64,000 bases of DNA from Rubellimicrobium rubrum (GCF_006152115.1 NZ_VDFU01000023.1:1-64000), one strand, 5' to 3'; counted from the stretch's first letter, positions 43,186 to 52,208 are shown. The notes: generated by a model not told the origin, from the sequence alone. Made by a program: numbers and translations.

Positions 43186-44694
43186 ATGAAGTCTTGTCGG
43201 GTCGGTGTTGTAGCGGCTGTCGCGTTTTCCCTCCCCATGGCGGCTTGGTCGCAGGAAGCCGACGACGCGAACGCATCCAGCGCTCCGCTGGCCGAAGCGC
43301 CCCGGGTCGACGCGGTCGATGAGGCGGGCGTGGCCGAGGTCATCCTGAACGAGATCAACACCGACGCTTATCCCGAGGTCCGGCTCTTCGTGACCGTGCT
43401 GCGGGATGGCGAGCCGGTCGACGGCCTTGTGGCCTCGGACTTCCGGGTTCGCGAGGACGAGGTCGACCAAACCCCTCTCACGGTCGAGGCGCAGCTGCCT
43501 CCTTTGTCCGTGGTGTTGGCCATCGACACCTCTGGCTCGATGGCTCCGGCCATCGCGGACGCGAAGGCAGCCGCGCGGGATTTTCTGAACACCTTGACGC
43601 CTCAGGACAACGCCCAGCTCCTCGGCTTTGCGCGTGAGATCACCGAGTACACCGGCATGTCGACCGACCGTGCCGCCCTGTCGACGTCCATCGACGCACT
43701 GAGCGCACGCGGCGACACCGCACTTTACGATGCATTGGCGCGCTCGGTTGAGCTCGTGGACGAGGAGCAGGGGCGCAAGGCGATCGTTCTTCTCAGCGAC
43801 GGCGTCGACGATGATGGCGCAGGCAGCCCCCTTTCGGAGGCGACCGCAGACAGCGTCCTGTCCGATGCAGCGGCCGTCAATGTGCCGATCTTTGTTGTGG
43901 GTCTGGGCGATGAGCTCGACGTCGAGGGGCTCACCCGCATTGCCTCAGCCTCCGGTGGGCGCTTCTTGACGGCCGCCGATGCCAGTGAGCTAGGCGAGGT
44001 TTATGCCATCATCGGCAGTCAACTCAGCGGCCAGTATGCCGTGACCTACACCTCGTCCTTGCCTGCCGATGGCACCCTGCGCCGCATCGACCTTGAGGCA
44101 GCCGGCCAGCAGACGAGCAAGTCCTACACGCCCGATGCCGATGCGGCCACGGCTGCAGCCGCCGCTGCGCCTTCAACCGGCTGCGCTGTCGCCGATCTGT
44201 TCACGAGCTATCTTCCGGACTATGCCGAACTGACCGCCTTGGAGGCCGAAGGCCTCCTCACCTCTTCGGTGGTCTATGGCCAAACCGAGGCGATCAAGGA
44301 CGAGCTCCTGGCGGCCGTTGAGGCTGCGCCAGTCTCCCTCGACTGCACAACCCGGATCTACGAGGTGGTGACCCAAGCCCGTGAGGCTGAGACGGCCGAA
44401 TCCACGGCAACCGATCAGATCCTTCGCGCGGTCATCGCCAAAGCGAATGCAGAATGCGTCCAGAACGGCGCCGACCCAGACGGGTTCAGGGCGTGCTTCA
44501 TGTCAACTCTGCCACTCGAAGACTTCTACCGGACCTTGGCTCAGAAGGACCTCGTCGAGCCCTTCGCCGTCGCGATCGGGCAAAGCATGGATCGGCGCGA
44601 AGCTCTGACCTATCTTCGCGACGCCATTGCGTCCGGCCTGCCGATCACCAGTCAGACACAGAACCAGATCTTGGAAGTTCTCATGCAAGAGTGA
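43186..44694 (+). CDS. Exported von Willebrand factor A domain protein
   Basis: A 502-residue protein. Residues 1-22 form a signal peptide (GVVAAVAFSLPMAAWSQEA). A vWA domain follows (about 100-300) with an intact MIDAS: LSVVLAIDTSGSMAPAIADA, the Thr region in SARGDTALYDALARSVELVD and VLLSDGVDDDG. An Ala-rich linker (DADAATAAAAAAPS) leads to a C-terminal domain of about 170 residues with four Cys (GCAVADLFTSYLPDY, DCTTRIYEVVTQAR, ECVQNG, FRACFMSTLP). I do not recognise that domain. GGAG lies six bases before the ATG. It probably acts in the periplasm or at the surface through Mg-dependent protein binding. Confidence 0.88.
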   Translation: MKSCRVGVVAAVAFSLPMAAWSQEADDANASSAPLAEAPRVDAVDEAGVAEVILNEINTDAYPEVRLFVTVLRDGEPVDGLVASDFRVREDEVDQTPLTVEAQLPPLSVVLAIDTSGSMAPAIADAKAAARDFLNTLTPQDNAQLLGFAREITEYTGMSTDRAALSTSIDALSARGDTALYDALARSVELVDEEQGRKAIVLLSDGVDDDGAGSPLSEATADSVLSDAAAVNVPIFVVGLGDELDVEGLTRIASASGGRFLTAADASELGEVYAIIGSQLSGQYAVTYTSSLPADGTLRRIDLEAAGQQTSKSYTPDADAATAAAAAAPSTGCAVADLFTSYLPDYAELTALEAEGLLTSSVVYGQTEAIKDELLAAVEAAPVSLDCTTRIYEVVTQAREAETAESTATDQILRAVIAKANAECVQNGADPDGFRACFMSTLPLEDFYRTLAQKDLVEPFAVAIGQSMDRREALTYLRDAIASGLPITSQTQNQILEVLMQE

Positions 44695-45577
44695 GACGTG
44701 ACCAGTCCGCCAAGCCCATGTCCGCGGATCGAAGAGGCCCTCCCGAGAGGTAGAAGGAACCCCGGGATGCTATCGGCCTACAACGTTCTTTTGCGGGTCG
44801 GCCAGGGTAACGGTCCGACCTTCTAAGGTCTGCAGTCCGTTCAGCGCCCCGTCGATGGGCAGAGCGTCTGGGCTTCCCCGGCCAGGAACTCGCGCACGCG
44901 AACGACGTCGCCAAGCCCTTCTACTAGCATGATCTGTAGCACGGATGCGCTTCCGAGGGCCGGACAAGGCCGGCGCAGGTAGGACAGACAGCAGTCACCG
45001 TCAGGTAGAACGAGGAGCAAAGAGCGTCCGACGCCCATGGGTCCGCTCAGGCGCGCTTTTCGTGCCGGCTCGTTCTCTGGCGGTTCACTGAAAAGCTTCA
45101 GCGCTTCGGGGCCTGCAAGCGCCCATGTTCCACCAACTCTAGGAAGGCCCGCCGCATGGCCTGCAACTGTGCCGGTGAGATCGGCTGGTCGAGAACAGGG
45201 TCGCGGGCGCTCCTCAAATGCGAGGGAAACTGGTCTGAGAAGAGTAAGGCGGGTCGGAAGGCGTCGACCACGTTGATCCGTCGTTGGAGCCATGGGCTCA
45301 GACCTCTGCCTCTCGCGGTGAGTCAGCCAGCCTCGCCCGTCAACTGGATGATGGCCCCCTTCGATCGTTGTTCCCAACGTTTTTGCGGCGGTCTTGGTGA
45401 GGACCGTACCGTTTCATGCGACCATCTGCTTGTTTGGACAGGCGCGGCGGTGATCCGGGCGTGGACGGCGATGAGGCTGGCCGGGTTCCAGCTCCTGCGT
45501 GGCCAACCTTCAGGCACCGGCGTGGGGCAAGATACCGCCCTAGCCGGCGCCTGTCTTAAGACGACGGCAAAACAGGG
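44695..45577. other. Long gap with scattered coding-like relics
   Basis: Nearly 900 bases without an intact gene. A minus-strand stretch (45098-45301) is coding-like and described separately. Another around 44800-45040 (LLLVLPDGDCCLSYLRRPCP, then NGLQTLEGRTVTLADPQ in a shifted frame) may be a second relic but matches nothing I know. Confidence 0.35.
45098..45301 (-). pseudogene. Coding-like remnant, family unknown
   Basis: An open minus-strand frame without a start codon reads PWLQRRINVVDAFRPALLFS, DQFPSHLRSARDPVLDQPI and SPAQLQAMRRAFLELVEHGR, ending with TGA at 45098. Its amphipathic helices and codon use look like real protein. The 5' end is missing and the family is not recognised. Confidence 0.35.
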
Positions 45578-45907
45578 TCAGTTGCAGGTGACTTGGCTGC
45601 CGACCTGCTGGCAGATAGTTCCGTCGCTGTGGAAGGTCTGGTTGCCGATCCGTTGGGTGCTGGTTCCGTCGCTATAGAAGGTCTGGTTGCCGACCCGCTG
45701 TGAACTCAGTCCGTCAGACCCGAACGTCATGCTGCCGAACTGCTGCTCGACTCTTCCGTCGCTGTAAAAGGTCTGGTTGCCGAACTGCTGCGCCCTCAGG
45801 CCGTTGTCGCAGACCATCTGGTTGCCGGTGAACTGGCAGGTCTGGGCGAAAGCCGCCATGGCGACCAGCAGGAGGACACCCACAACGGGCAAGAGCCTCT
45901 GCAACAT
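45578..45907 (-). CDS. Small exported protein built of 15-residue repeats
   Basis: A 109-residue protein. Residues 1-22 are a clean signal peptide (MLQRLLPVVGVLLLVAMAAF plus Ala-Gln). The mature part is four tandem 15-residue repeats with consensus Q-x-x-G-N-Q-T-F-x-S-D-G-x-x-x (QQFGNQTFYSDGRVE, QQFGSMTFGSDGLSS, QRVGNQTFYSDGTST, QRIGNQTFHSDGTIC) and a half repeat ending in Cys. A similar imperfect unit precedes them (QFTGNQMVCDNG). AGGAGG lies nine bases before the ATG. A short beta-solenoid is plausible. The function is unknown. Confidence 0.85.
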   Translation of the reverse strand: MLQRLLPVVGVLLLVAMAAFAQTCQFTGNQMVCDNGLRAQQFGNQTFYSDGRVEQQFGSMTFGSDGLSSQRVGNQTFYSDGTSTQRIGNQTFHSDGTICQQVGSQVTCN

Positions 45908-46491
45908 GGGGGCTTGCCTCCTTGGTGAACGTCCAGCCGTTCAGAGGGTACCTGACCAGGAAGGGCGAGAATGTGGCGTCCTCCCCTTTCTGATCAGGCT
46001 TCCTGACCCAGCTACACCAGCACCTGCTGCACTTGAAGGGTCGACTACGATCCTCCCTGTACCGTAGGCACTGCTGACCCATTCAAGGCATCTGCGCTGG
46101 CACGAAAGAACGCCCCGAAGCCCTGAGAGGCTGGACGCTGTCAGTGATCAGGATTCGACAGCAAGCGGCCGAGCTATTGCAGGCTAAACGTCAGCCTGGG
46201 TGCCGCCTCCGGAGCAGCGGCTAACGACAGGCGCGCCGCGGATGTGCGGCAATCTTGTAAGATCCACAGATTTCTCAACCAAAGCGGATCAGTGGATTGC
46301 TTCGTGTTTGTGTGTATCTTAGCCCTGAAACGGGACTGTTTGGCATTCGGTATCCACCCCACATCACGTCGTGACCTCATGCCTACGACGCGCATTACGG
46401 TTAGAAGAAGAATAGAGCGGCAGGCCGATGCCCGGACGTCGCTTTGTGGGCGAGGGATGCAGAGCGGCCTGCTGGTCTTCGGAACCTGGCC
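45908..46491. other. Intergenic, no gene recognised
   Basis: About 580 bases between the divergent repeat-protein start and the HU gene end. The middle part (46230-46380) is markedly AT-richer than the surroundings. No supported coding frame was found. Confidence 0.4.
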
Positions 46492-46779
46492 TCAGGCGTT
46501 GATGCTGTCCTTGAGCGCCTTGGCGACGGTGACCTTGACCACCCGATCGGCCTCCTTCTTGATCTGCTCGCCCGTCGAAGGATTGCGCGCCATGCGCTCG
46601 GGCCGCTCGCGGAGGAAGATCTTGCCGACGCCGGGCAGCGTCACCGCGCCGCCTTCGGAGACGGTCTGGGTGATGATGCCGGTCAGCGCATCGAGCATGG
46701 CGCCGGCAGCCTTCTTGTCGCCCCCAGTCGCATCGGCGAGGGCGGCGACGAGTTGCGCCTTGGTCATCTGGTTGGCCAT
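46492..46779 (-). CDS. HU-family nucleoid DNA-binding protein
   Basis: A 95-residue protein with the HU/IHF fold. The N-terminal helices are MTKAQLVAALADATGGDKKA and MLDALTGIITQTVSEGG, followed by TLPGVGKIFLRERPERMARN, where the beta arm carries the conserved ARNPxTGE (ARNPSTGEQIKKEADRV), and a C-terminal helix. It bends DNA non-specifically in the nucleoid. The start at 46779 has GGGAGA six bases upstream. It is monocistronic. Confidence 0.95.
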   Translation of the reverse strand: MANQMTKAQLVAALADATGGDKKAAGAMLDALTGIITQTVSEGGAVTLPGVGKIFLRERPERMARNPSTGEQIKKEADRVVKVTVAKALKDSINA

Positions 46780-47256
46780 GGTGGTCTCTCCCGGTAGTTG
46801 GGGTCCGAAGGGGGTCAGGGCTCCCATACTGCAACGCTTCTCGGGCGACCTGTCCAGAGGACGTCCCTGCAGTGCTGAGAAAGCGCCCAGTCATGAACAG
46901 GACCTGTAGCACCGGCGCGTCAGTCGAGTCCGACCGGCCACAGGCCAAGACAGGGCCCGCGATGGCCGCGCCCTGCACTCGCCGGCTCACACCAGTCTGC
47001 GCGCTGGTCTGGGGCGGATCGGGCGGACCCGCACCACCGGGCGGGGCAATCGGCTCAGCGTGTGCGTTAGGGGATTGGCCAGTGGATGATCTGGGCCGAG
47101 TCAATTACCCCTTACCAAAGCAGGCGAAACGCTGTCTCCCAGTGCTGGTACGGTGATCGTCTCAGTCACGGGCGGCTATAGAGACACTTTGGCGATTAGA
47201 GCAGCTCACTCCTGCCCTGCGAGCGAAGCGATGCACTCCTGACTTGAGTCTCCCGC
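46780..47256. other. Intergenic, no gene recognised
   Basis: About 480 bases upstream of the HU gene. No frame with a ribosome binding site was seen. The HU promoter is expected near 46800-46900. Confidence 0.4.
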
Positions 47257-47496
47257 TCAGAACCGAGCATCGAAAACCTCGGCGGGCACGGCGGAGAGAA
47301 GACGGCACTCCACCGACCAGTCTTGGATCTGTTGCAGAGCGTCGTTGGCTTTGATCGTGCCGGGACGCACCCGAAGTGCAGCAGCCATGTCGGCCCGCAC
47401 GGAGGCTGCAGCCTCCTCACAGGCGATCAGCGACGGAGCCATCAGGCCTGACACGGGCAAGCCCCAAAGAAGCACAAGAAGGGCGGCTGCGTCCAT
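47257..47496 (-). CDS. Small exported hypothetical protein (79 residues)
   Basis: GGAG lies eight bases before ATG at 47496. A hydrophobic N-terminus (MDAAALLVLLWGLPVSGLMA) looks like a signal peptide. The mature part has two Cys (IACEEAAASVRADMAAALRV and QDWSVECRLLSAVPAEVF), likely a disulfide. Such short two-Cys periplasmic proteins are common and mostly uncharacterised. Confidence 0.55.
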   Translation of the reverse strand: MDAAALLVLLWGLPVSGLMAPSLIACEEAAASVRADMAAALRVRPGTIKANDALQQIQDWSVECRLLSAVPAEVFDARF

Positions 47497-47679
47497 GCTG
47501 GCGCTCCACTTCGGTGAGAGGCCCCACATTGGGCGAGAATCCCCGAAGAAGTCCTGAACGCTGAACGCCGGCCACAAAACGAGGCTTATCGCGGCAACCC
47601 CGTGGCTCCGGGCTGGATCGTTAGGGGATCCTTCAGCATGTCTCCCCTGTCCTGTCCCAACTTGGCCCGGGGAGGCGTC

Positions 47680-47913
47680 ATGGAGATCGAAGACTGGATC
47701 GCAGCGGCCATCGCGGATCTGAGGCCGAAGGGGATGAGCCTGAGCTAGGCCAAGGCAGGGGACTTGGTGAATGATCCCCTTTCGGCGCTCCCAAAGCCCG
47801 GCCCTGGCGGCTGGGGTGTGCAGTTGGACTTGCGGTCATTTCCGGTGCTGCGGTTCCCCCCTGGTCTGCAACGGGCGGCGAACCTCGATCCCGTGCGCCT
47901 CATCCAGGGCTGA
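47680..47913 (+). pseudogene. Hypothetical gene with an in-frame TAG
   Basis: GGGGAGG stands four bases before ATG at 47680. The frame reads MEIEDWIAAAIADLRPKGMS and then TAG at codon 23. It stays open for 54 more codons with sensible composition (AKAGDLVNDPLSALPKPGPG, GWGVQLDLRSFPVLRFPPGL) to TGA at 47911-47913. Either a short peptide is made or a 77-codon gene has acquired a nonsense mutation. Confidence 0.4.
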
Positions 47914-47996
47914 GAGACATCTGGGCGGCAAGAGGACGGCGGCGTGCTGCTGCGGTGATGCAGGGCTGCGGACGCCCTGCATGCTCTGCTCTGCGG

Positions 47997-48401
47997 TCAC
48001 ACCGCCTGAGCACGACGTCCTATACGGCGCGCTTGCGTGTGCTCGAGAGCCGTGAGCGTGGCGACAGCCAGCGCCTGTCCCAGCAGGAACGCCCATCCCA
48101 AGGCATTCGGTTGAACAAGGCCGGCCAGCGGCAGCGACACGCTGAGGAGGACCCAAGCCAGGTTGCCGGTGACAATGAGCGGCACAGCCCAGGCCCGGAT
48201 CTCGGAGCGTGAGGCCACCATCAGGATGAACACTCCGATCGGTAGCAGGACAACACCGGCGGCGCGGACGAACGCCGACGGCAGGTCCGTGAACCCGGCG
48301 ATCGCCGGAGCGACGCTGGCGAGCCCGAGGCCCATTGCCAAGCATGCGACGGCATCGAGAACGAGGATGGTCGAAAGAGTGGGGAGCGATCGGCTGGACA
48401 T
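47997..48401 (-). CDS. Four-helix membrane protein of unknown function
   Basis: A 134-residue integral membrane protein with four hydrophobic segments: LSTILVLDAVACLAMGLGLA, AFVRAAGVVLLPIGVFILMV, VPLIVTGNLAWVLLSVSLPL and ALGWAFLLGQALAVATLTAL. GGAG lies eight bases before the ATG at 48401. It is divergent from an XRE regulator 127 bases away, which may control it. No named family was recognised with confidence. Confidence 0.75.
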   Translation of the reverse strand: MSSRSLPTLSTILVLDAVACLAMGLGLASVAPAIAGFTDLPSAFVRAAGVVLLPIGVFILMVASRSEIRAWAVPLIVTGNLAWVLLSVSLPLAGLVQPNALGWAFLLGQALAVATLTALEHTQARRIGRRAQAV

Positions 48402-48528
48402 GGCAGGTCTCCTTGGTTGTGCAGCCCCTTGCGGGCCGCCACGACCCCAAGGTGGAGCGAACGCAAAGGCGAGACGATTACCTTGCAGGTCGTTGAGGCA
48501 CGAGGCCCGCCGGTGCAGTCTCAGGCTC

Positions 48529-49341
48529 ATGACAACAGCCCTACACCATTCCAGCTTCGGCGCGCTTCTCCAGTCCTGGCGGCACCGTCGGCGGTTTAGC
48601 CAGCTCGATCTGGCCACGGCGGCCGGTGTCTCCCAGCGCCATCTGAGCTTCGTGGAAACGGGTCGGGCCTCCCCGAGCCGGGACATGGTGCTCCATTTGG
48701 CCGATCATCTTGGCGTTCCGGCCCGCGAGCGCAACGCGCTCCTGCTCGCGGCCGGTTTCGCGCCTGTGCTGAAGGAACGCGGTCACGACCACCCGGATCT
48801 CGCGCCCGCGCGGCGCGCGGTTGATGCGATCCTGAGGGGCCATGAACCCTATCCGGCGCTCGCCGTTGACCGGCACTGGACAATGGTTGCAACCAACACG
48901 GCCGTGGCGCCCTTGCTGGCCGGCGTGGCCCCCTCGCTCCTGGCGCCTGCGGCGAATGTCCTGCGGATCAGTCTTCACCCCGATGGCTTGGGGTCTCGCA
49001 TCCGCAACTGGCGCGATTGGCGTGCCCATGTCCTCGCGCGCGTCACCAAGCAGGTCGAGAGCATGCCGGACCCGGTCCTGCTGGCGCTCCTGGAGGAACT
49101 GCGGAGCTACCCGGCGCCCACGGGTGCTCGCCCACCCACGCCCACGGCCGACCTTTATGGTGGGTTCGCCGTCCTGCTGGAGCTTCAGACGGAGCAGAAG
49201 CGCCCGCTTCGGCTCATCTCGACCACGACGGTGTTCGGAACCGCGCTGGACGTGGGTCTGTCCGAACTCGCCATCGAGTCGTTCTTCCCCGCCGACGCCG
49301 AGACGGCACAGGCTCTGATTGAGGTGTCGAAGAGCCGCTGA
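48529..49341 (+). CDS. XRE-family regulator with an MmyB-like ligand domain
   Basis: A 270-residue regulator. The N-terminal helix-turn-helix is FGALLQSWRHRRRFSQLDLA with TAAGVSQRHLSFVETGRASP. The C-terminal MmyB-like domain (about 95-260) has the usual ALAVDRHWTMVATNTAVAPL, NVLRISLHPDGLGSRIRNW and TVFGTALDVGLSELAIESFF. MmyB-like domains are PAS-related and thought to bind small lipophilic ligands. It is divergent from the small membrane protein gene, its most likely target. Confidence 0.92.
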   Translation: MTTALHHSSFGALLQSWRHRRRFSQLDLATAAGVSQRHLSFVETGRASPSRDMVLHLADHLGVPARERNALLLAAGFAPVLKERGHDHPDLAPARRAVDAILRGHEPYPALAVDRHWTMVATNTAVAPLLAGVAPSLLAPAANVLRISLHPDGLGSRIRNWRDWRAHVLARVTKQVESMPDPVLLALLEELRSYPAPTGARPPTPTADLYGGFAVLLELQTEQKRPLRLISTTTVFGTALDVGLSELAIESFFPADAETAQALIEVSKSR

Positions 49342-49481
49342 GGGCAGCCACTCCCGTGTAGGTTCCTGTATCCTGTCCGAAGGACGTACCTTCAGGGATA
49401 CGGGTCGCTGCTGGACTTTCCATTCACGCCTGAGGCTCGCCGCCTCATGGGCTCGCGTCGGTCTTGGACACGACGGCGGTC

Positions 49482-49560
49482 CTGTCTACCCCGTCTGCCG
49501 CTCCCATGACCTGGGCCCCTGCCTCCTTCGGCGTGCCGTGGCCATCAAGAGTCGTTTGCG
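49482..49560 (-). pseudogene. Relic of a Pin-like recombinase 3' end
   Basis: Plus-strand GCTCCCATGACCTGGGCCCC through TGCCTCCTTCGGCGTGCCGT closely follows the 3' end of the intact recombinase at 34555-34605 (CACCCATGACCTTGGCCCCC, then GCTTCCTTCAGCGTGCCGTC). Only about 80 bases remain, so this is the tail of a deleted copy. Confidence 0.6.
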
Positions 49561-49642
49561 TCCTGACTGAGTTAGCCCATCAGCTACAAAGGCTCAAATG
49601 AGACAGAACCCTAGGCTAAAACCGCCAAGGTTTTGGGAGGCT

Positions 49643-49720
49643 ATGTCCGTGATCCTGGGCGATGCACGGGGGTCAACGAGTAAGCAGAACTTGGACGGCC
49701 AGCGTGGCGCACTGGAGAAA
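49643..49720 (+). pseudogene. Relic of a serine recombinase N-terminus
   Basis: ATG at 49643 starts SVILGDARGSTSKQNLDGQ, a degraded form of the usual V-I-L-G-Y-A-R-V-S-T-x-x-Q-N-L-D with the catalytic Ser position kept. After RGALEKA the similarity ends. It points the opposite way to the tail relic just upstream, so the two come from different copies or from an inversion. Confidence 0.6.
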
Positions 49721-49804
49721 GCTGCGCTGAACAGAGCTGTTGTTGGGCGTTGGTTAACCTTGGTCGTGCTTCGCTTTGGTGAACGCGGGGTTGACGGGTG
49801 GATC

Positions 49805-50056
49805 ATGAACCTGTGCCAGTGGAGCGAAGGCCTGATCAGGAACTTGGCCGCGCAGGATGCGGAGCGCGGCTCGCACTGTTGGACTCATGTGGAGGAGCGC
49901 TTGGCCGAGATGCGCCGTGACACGCAGGCCAAGTTCTATGCTGCTCTGCCGCAGCCTAGCCTGACCCCGTCGGCACAGGTCCTGGCCTTCCCGGCTCAGA
50001 CCCCGCAAGTTGGCGGTTGTGCTGTTGGACAAAGGGATGCCACGACTCCTCGCTAG
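49805..50056 (+). CDS. Hypothetical protein (83 residues)
   Basis: ATG at 49805 follows a GGTGG. The peptide has a helical start (NLCQWSEGLIRNLAAQDAER) and an amphipathic segment (HVEERLAEMRRDTQAKFYAA), then a Pro-rich tail. Codon use is consistent with coding. It is in frame with the recombinase N-terminal relic, so fusion is also possible. No family was recognised. Confidence 0.35.
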   Translation: MNLCQWSEGLIRNLAAQDAERGSHCWTHVEERLAEMRRDTQAKFYAALPQPSLTPSAQVLAFPAQTPQVGGCAVGQRDATTPR

Positions 50057-50515
50057 TTTGGGGCACGACGGTTTGCGTCTGGTTAAGGTCTCCGGGTTCG
50101 GCGCCTTTGCTGCTGGCCAGTGGTCCAGGCTCGCTTATACCCTGGGCCATCCTTCCTGGGCGGCGGCTGCAGTGTAGGCTTTGGCCCTGGTGTTGGGCAC
50201 AACCGGCTTCATCATCGAGGATCGCCGGACAATTAGGACCTCGGACAGCCAGGCGGCCCGGCTGACGTCCTGTCAGGGGCAGGCGGGGCAGGGACCCTGA
50301 CGTCTCCCCCCAAGCGGGATGTGTGTCGCAGACTGTGTCTTCGGCGCAAGGGGCTAAGGTGCCCGGAGTAAGGTGTAGCATTGTGTACACCTAAACGGCT
50401 GGGCCGACCCTTAGACCGCATGGGACAGCCCCGGGAGCAGGAACATTGGGGCGAACGCGCCCCCGGGGCCGGCAGGCTGCCCTCCGGAGTGGAAAGCGAC
50501 CTGATGCGAAAGGGA
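50057..50515. other. Intergenic, no gene recognised
   Basis: About 460 bases with no supported coding frame or clear repeat. Confidence 0.4.
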
Positions 50516-50869
50516 TCAGGGGGCGGTCTGGCAGCCGGACGATGCCACCGCCCACTCGGCCGCGATGCCAAGCGGAGAGGGGTGTGTTCCTTGCCGCAGC
50601 ACCTCGAGCCGGAGCGCGAACTCGGCGTCACGAGCTTCGAAGGACTGGGCCAAGTCCTCGATCTCGGCCCGGAGCGTCTCGGGGGTGCGGTCATCGGCCA
50701 TCGCCTGCTGGATCGTGCGGGCCATGCGGGCGTGCAGGGAGGTCAACTCGTAAAGCCGCTCTACCGTGGCCAAGTCAAGGAAGCGACTGGCTGCCCGCGT
50801 GCGCGCCTGGTCGAACGCCGCTTGTGTGCCGTGAAGCGTGTCGATCAGATCGGCATAAGTCGAGTTCAT
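50516..50869 (-). CDS. Helical hypothetical protein (117 residues)
   Basis: GGAGG lies seven bases before the ATG at 50869. The protein is almost wholly helical (STYADLIDTLHGTQAAFDQA, ARMARTIQQAMADDRTPETL, AEIEDLAQSFEARDAEFALR), with heptad-like spacing that suggests a coiled coil. No signal peptide or catalytic motif is seen and the family was not recognised. Confidence 0.65.
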   Translation of the reverse strand: MNSTYADLIDTLHGTQAAFDQARTRAASRFLDLATVERLYELTSLHARMARTIQQAMADDRTPETLRAEIEDLAQSFEARDAEFALRLEVLRQGTHPSPLGIAAEWAVASSGCQTAP

Positions 50870-51101
50870 GGACGGGCCTCCGCATTGCTGGCGCAGGCTC
50901 GGTCGGACCTGGGGCGGAACCGTGGCCGAGATTGGCTGTCCTTGTGGCGCAAGGCCACAACTTGGCGCAAGATGGATCGCTGGTCATCAGATCTTCATCT
51001 GGGTCGCCTAGTCGCCACCATCATGACGGGGGCCGCAGGAGCAGGCAGCCCCCAAGCCACATCCGAACCACCACAGGCCACGAGCCCAAGAGCCCCCGAG
51101 C

Positions 51102-51275
51102 ATGTCCCTCGACACCCGCCCGCTGAGTTCCGCCCCCTCAACCCCCCTTGGAGCAGGCCCGATCTCCGCGCTCATGTCTCCGGAGGCGCTGCGTTACGCG
51201 GTCGTGGGCTGCGCCTGCCCGGCGTGTCTGCGCGAAGCGGCCTGGCAGCTCGTGGGAACCGTACGGGCCGGCTGA
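51102..51275 (+). CDS. Possible small Cys-rich protein (57 residues)
   Basis: ATG at 51102 to TGA at 51273-51275. The C-terminal half, MSPEALRYAVVGCACPACLR, has a Cys-x-Cys-x2-Cys cluster, and the frame has good GC3 codon use. There is no clear ribosome binding site at the first ATG, and an internal ATG at 51174 is possible. Confidence 0.35.
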   Translation: MSLDTRPLSSAPSTPLGAGPISALMSPEALRYAVVGCACPACLREAAWQLVGTVRAG

Positions 51276-51833
51276 GGCAGGCCATGGGTCAACCGAGGCG
51301 TAGTGAGGATGGGATCCATGCCTTGGGTGGGCGGCACGCGCGTCGTTCATTGTTCTTTGGGGCGACTCGTGTAACCGTTCCTGTGTAGTCGCGCTTGGCG
51401 CGGGTTGGCGGTGACGAGTGGGGTGTGGCCGGGCAGGCAGCCAGTATGGCCGCCTGCTCACGCCACCGCCACCTGGAGCTCAGATCTCGCCTCTTGTTAG
51501 GCAAACGATTGTGGACTGCCTCCGGGCCCGGCCGCAAAGAGCAGCCACGATCTCCATCTGCCTCGCCCCTCGGTGTGTCGCAGGAGCGGTCTTCCTGCTG
51601 AAGGCCTCCAGACCGGTTGAGGTGCTCGTCCTTCGTTCCGCGTTTGGCTCGGTCTCGTCGTGCCAGTCCAAGCTCAATATCGGGCTGCCATCGAGTGAAT
51701 TGGGGGTCACGGAACAGCACATCCCACTTGGTGGAATGCGTTATAAGCTTCTTCCAATCGATGCCGATCGGGCAAGCTTTCCACCTCTATTCGCGACGGC
51801 GGAAACTGCGTCTCGGCCTGCGAGCGGCGCCTC
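51276..51833. other. Intergenic, no gene recognised
   Basis: About 560 bases between the small Cys-rich frame and the response regulator. Overlapping frames exist on both strands, but none shows a family motif or a good ribosome binding site. Confidence 0.4.
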
Positions 51834-52208
51834 TTACCCCTGATCGGCGCTTGTTGTATCCTTTGGCCCTGCGTCCACCGTTGCAAGAGCCCAGGCGACC
51901 AGGCGCTCGTTGAAGGGTTTCTCCACCACAGCGCGAGCGCGTGTGGGCTGCGGCACCAAGCGCGCCTCTCCGGACACGATGATCGACGGGATCCCAAGCT
52001 GGGCCAGGGTGTCCACCAGCCCGAGACCGGTGCGGCCATCCGTGAGGGTGAGGTCGACCGTCACGAGATCGGGTCGGGTGATGGTGCATCGCGTCAAGCA
52101 CTGAACTGCGCTGGCGACCGTTCCCATGACGACGTGCCCCAACTCTTCCAAGGTCCAAGCCAAGTCCATCGCGATGACCGGGTCGTCTTCGCAGATCAGG
52201 ATGTTCAT
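51834..52208 (-). CDS. Single-domain response regulator
   Basis: A 124-residue receiver. The acidic pair is in MNILICEDDPVIAMDLAWTL, the phospho-acceptor Asp is in LVTVDLTLTDGRTG, the Ser is in SIIVSGEARL and the Lys is in AVVEKPFNERLVAWAL. No output domain is present. No kinase lies adjacent; HWE kinases at 1619 and 60390 in this window are possible partners. The ribosome binding site is weak. Confidence 0.9.
   Translation of the reverse strand: MNILICEDDPVIAMDLAWTLEELGHVVMGTVASAVQCLTRCTITRPDLVTVDLTLTDGRTGLGLVDTLAQLGIPSIIVSGEARLVPQPTRARAVVEKPFNERLVAWALATVDAGPKDTTSADQG

Noticed and set aside
44841-45377. 178-codon minus-strand frame as a gene
   Set aside because: Only parts look coding and they lie in different frames. 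No ribosome binding site or family was found, so only the most coding-like stretch is listed as a relic.
45590-45800. Regularly spaced 45-bp repeats that could suggest a CRISPR array
   Set aside because: The repeats are contiguous, have no unique spacers and encode the 15-residue protein repeats in frame. No cas genes are present.
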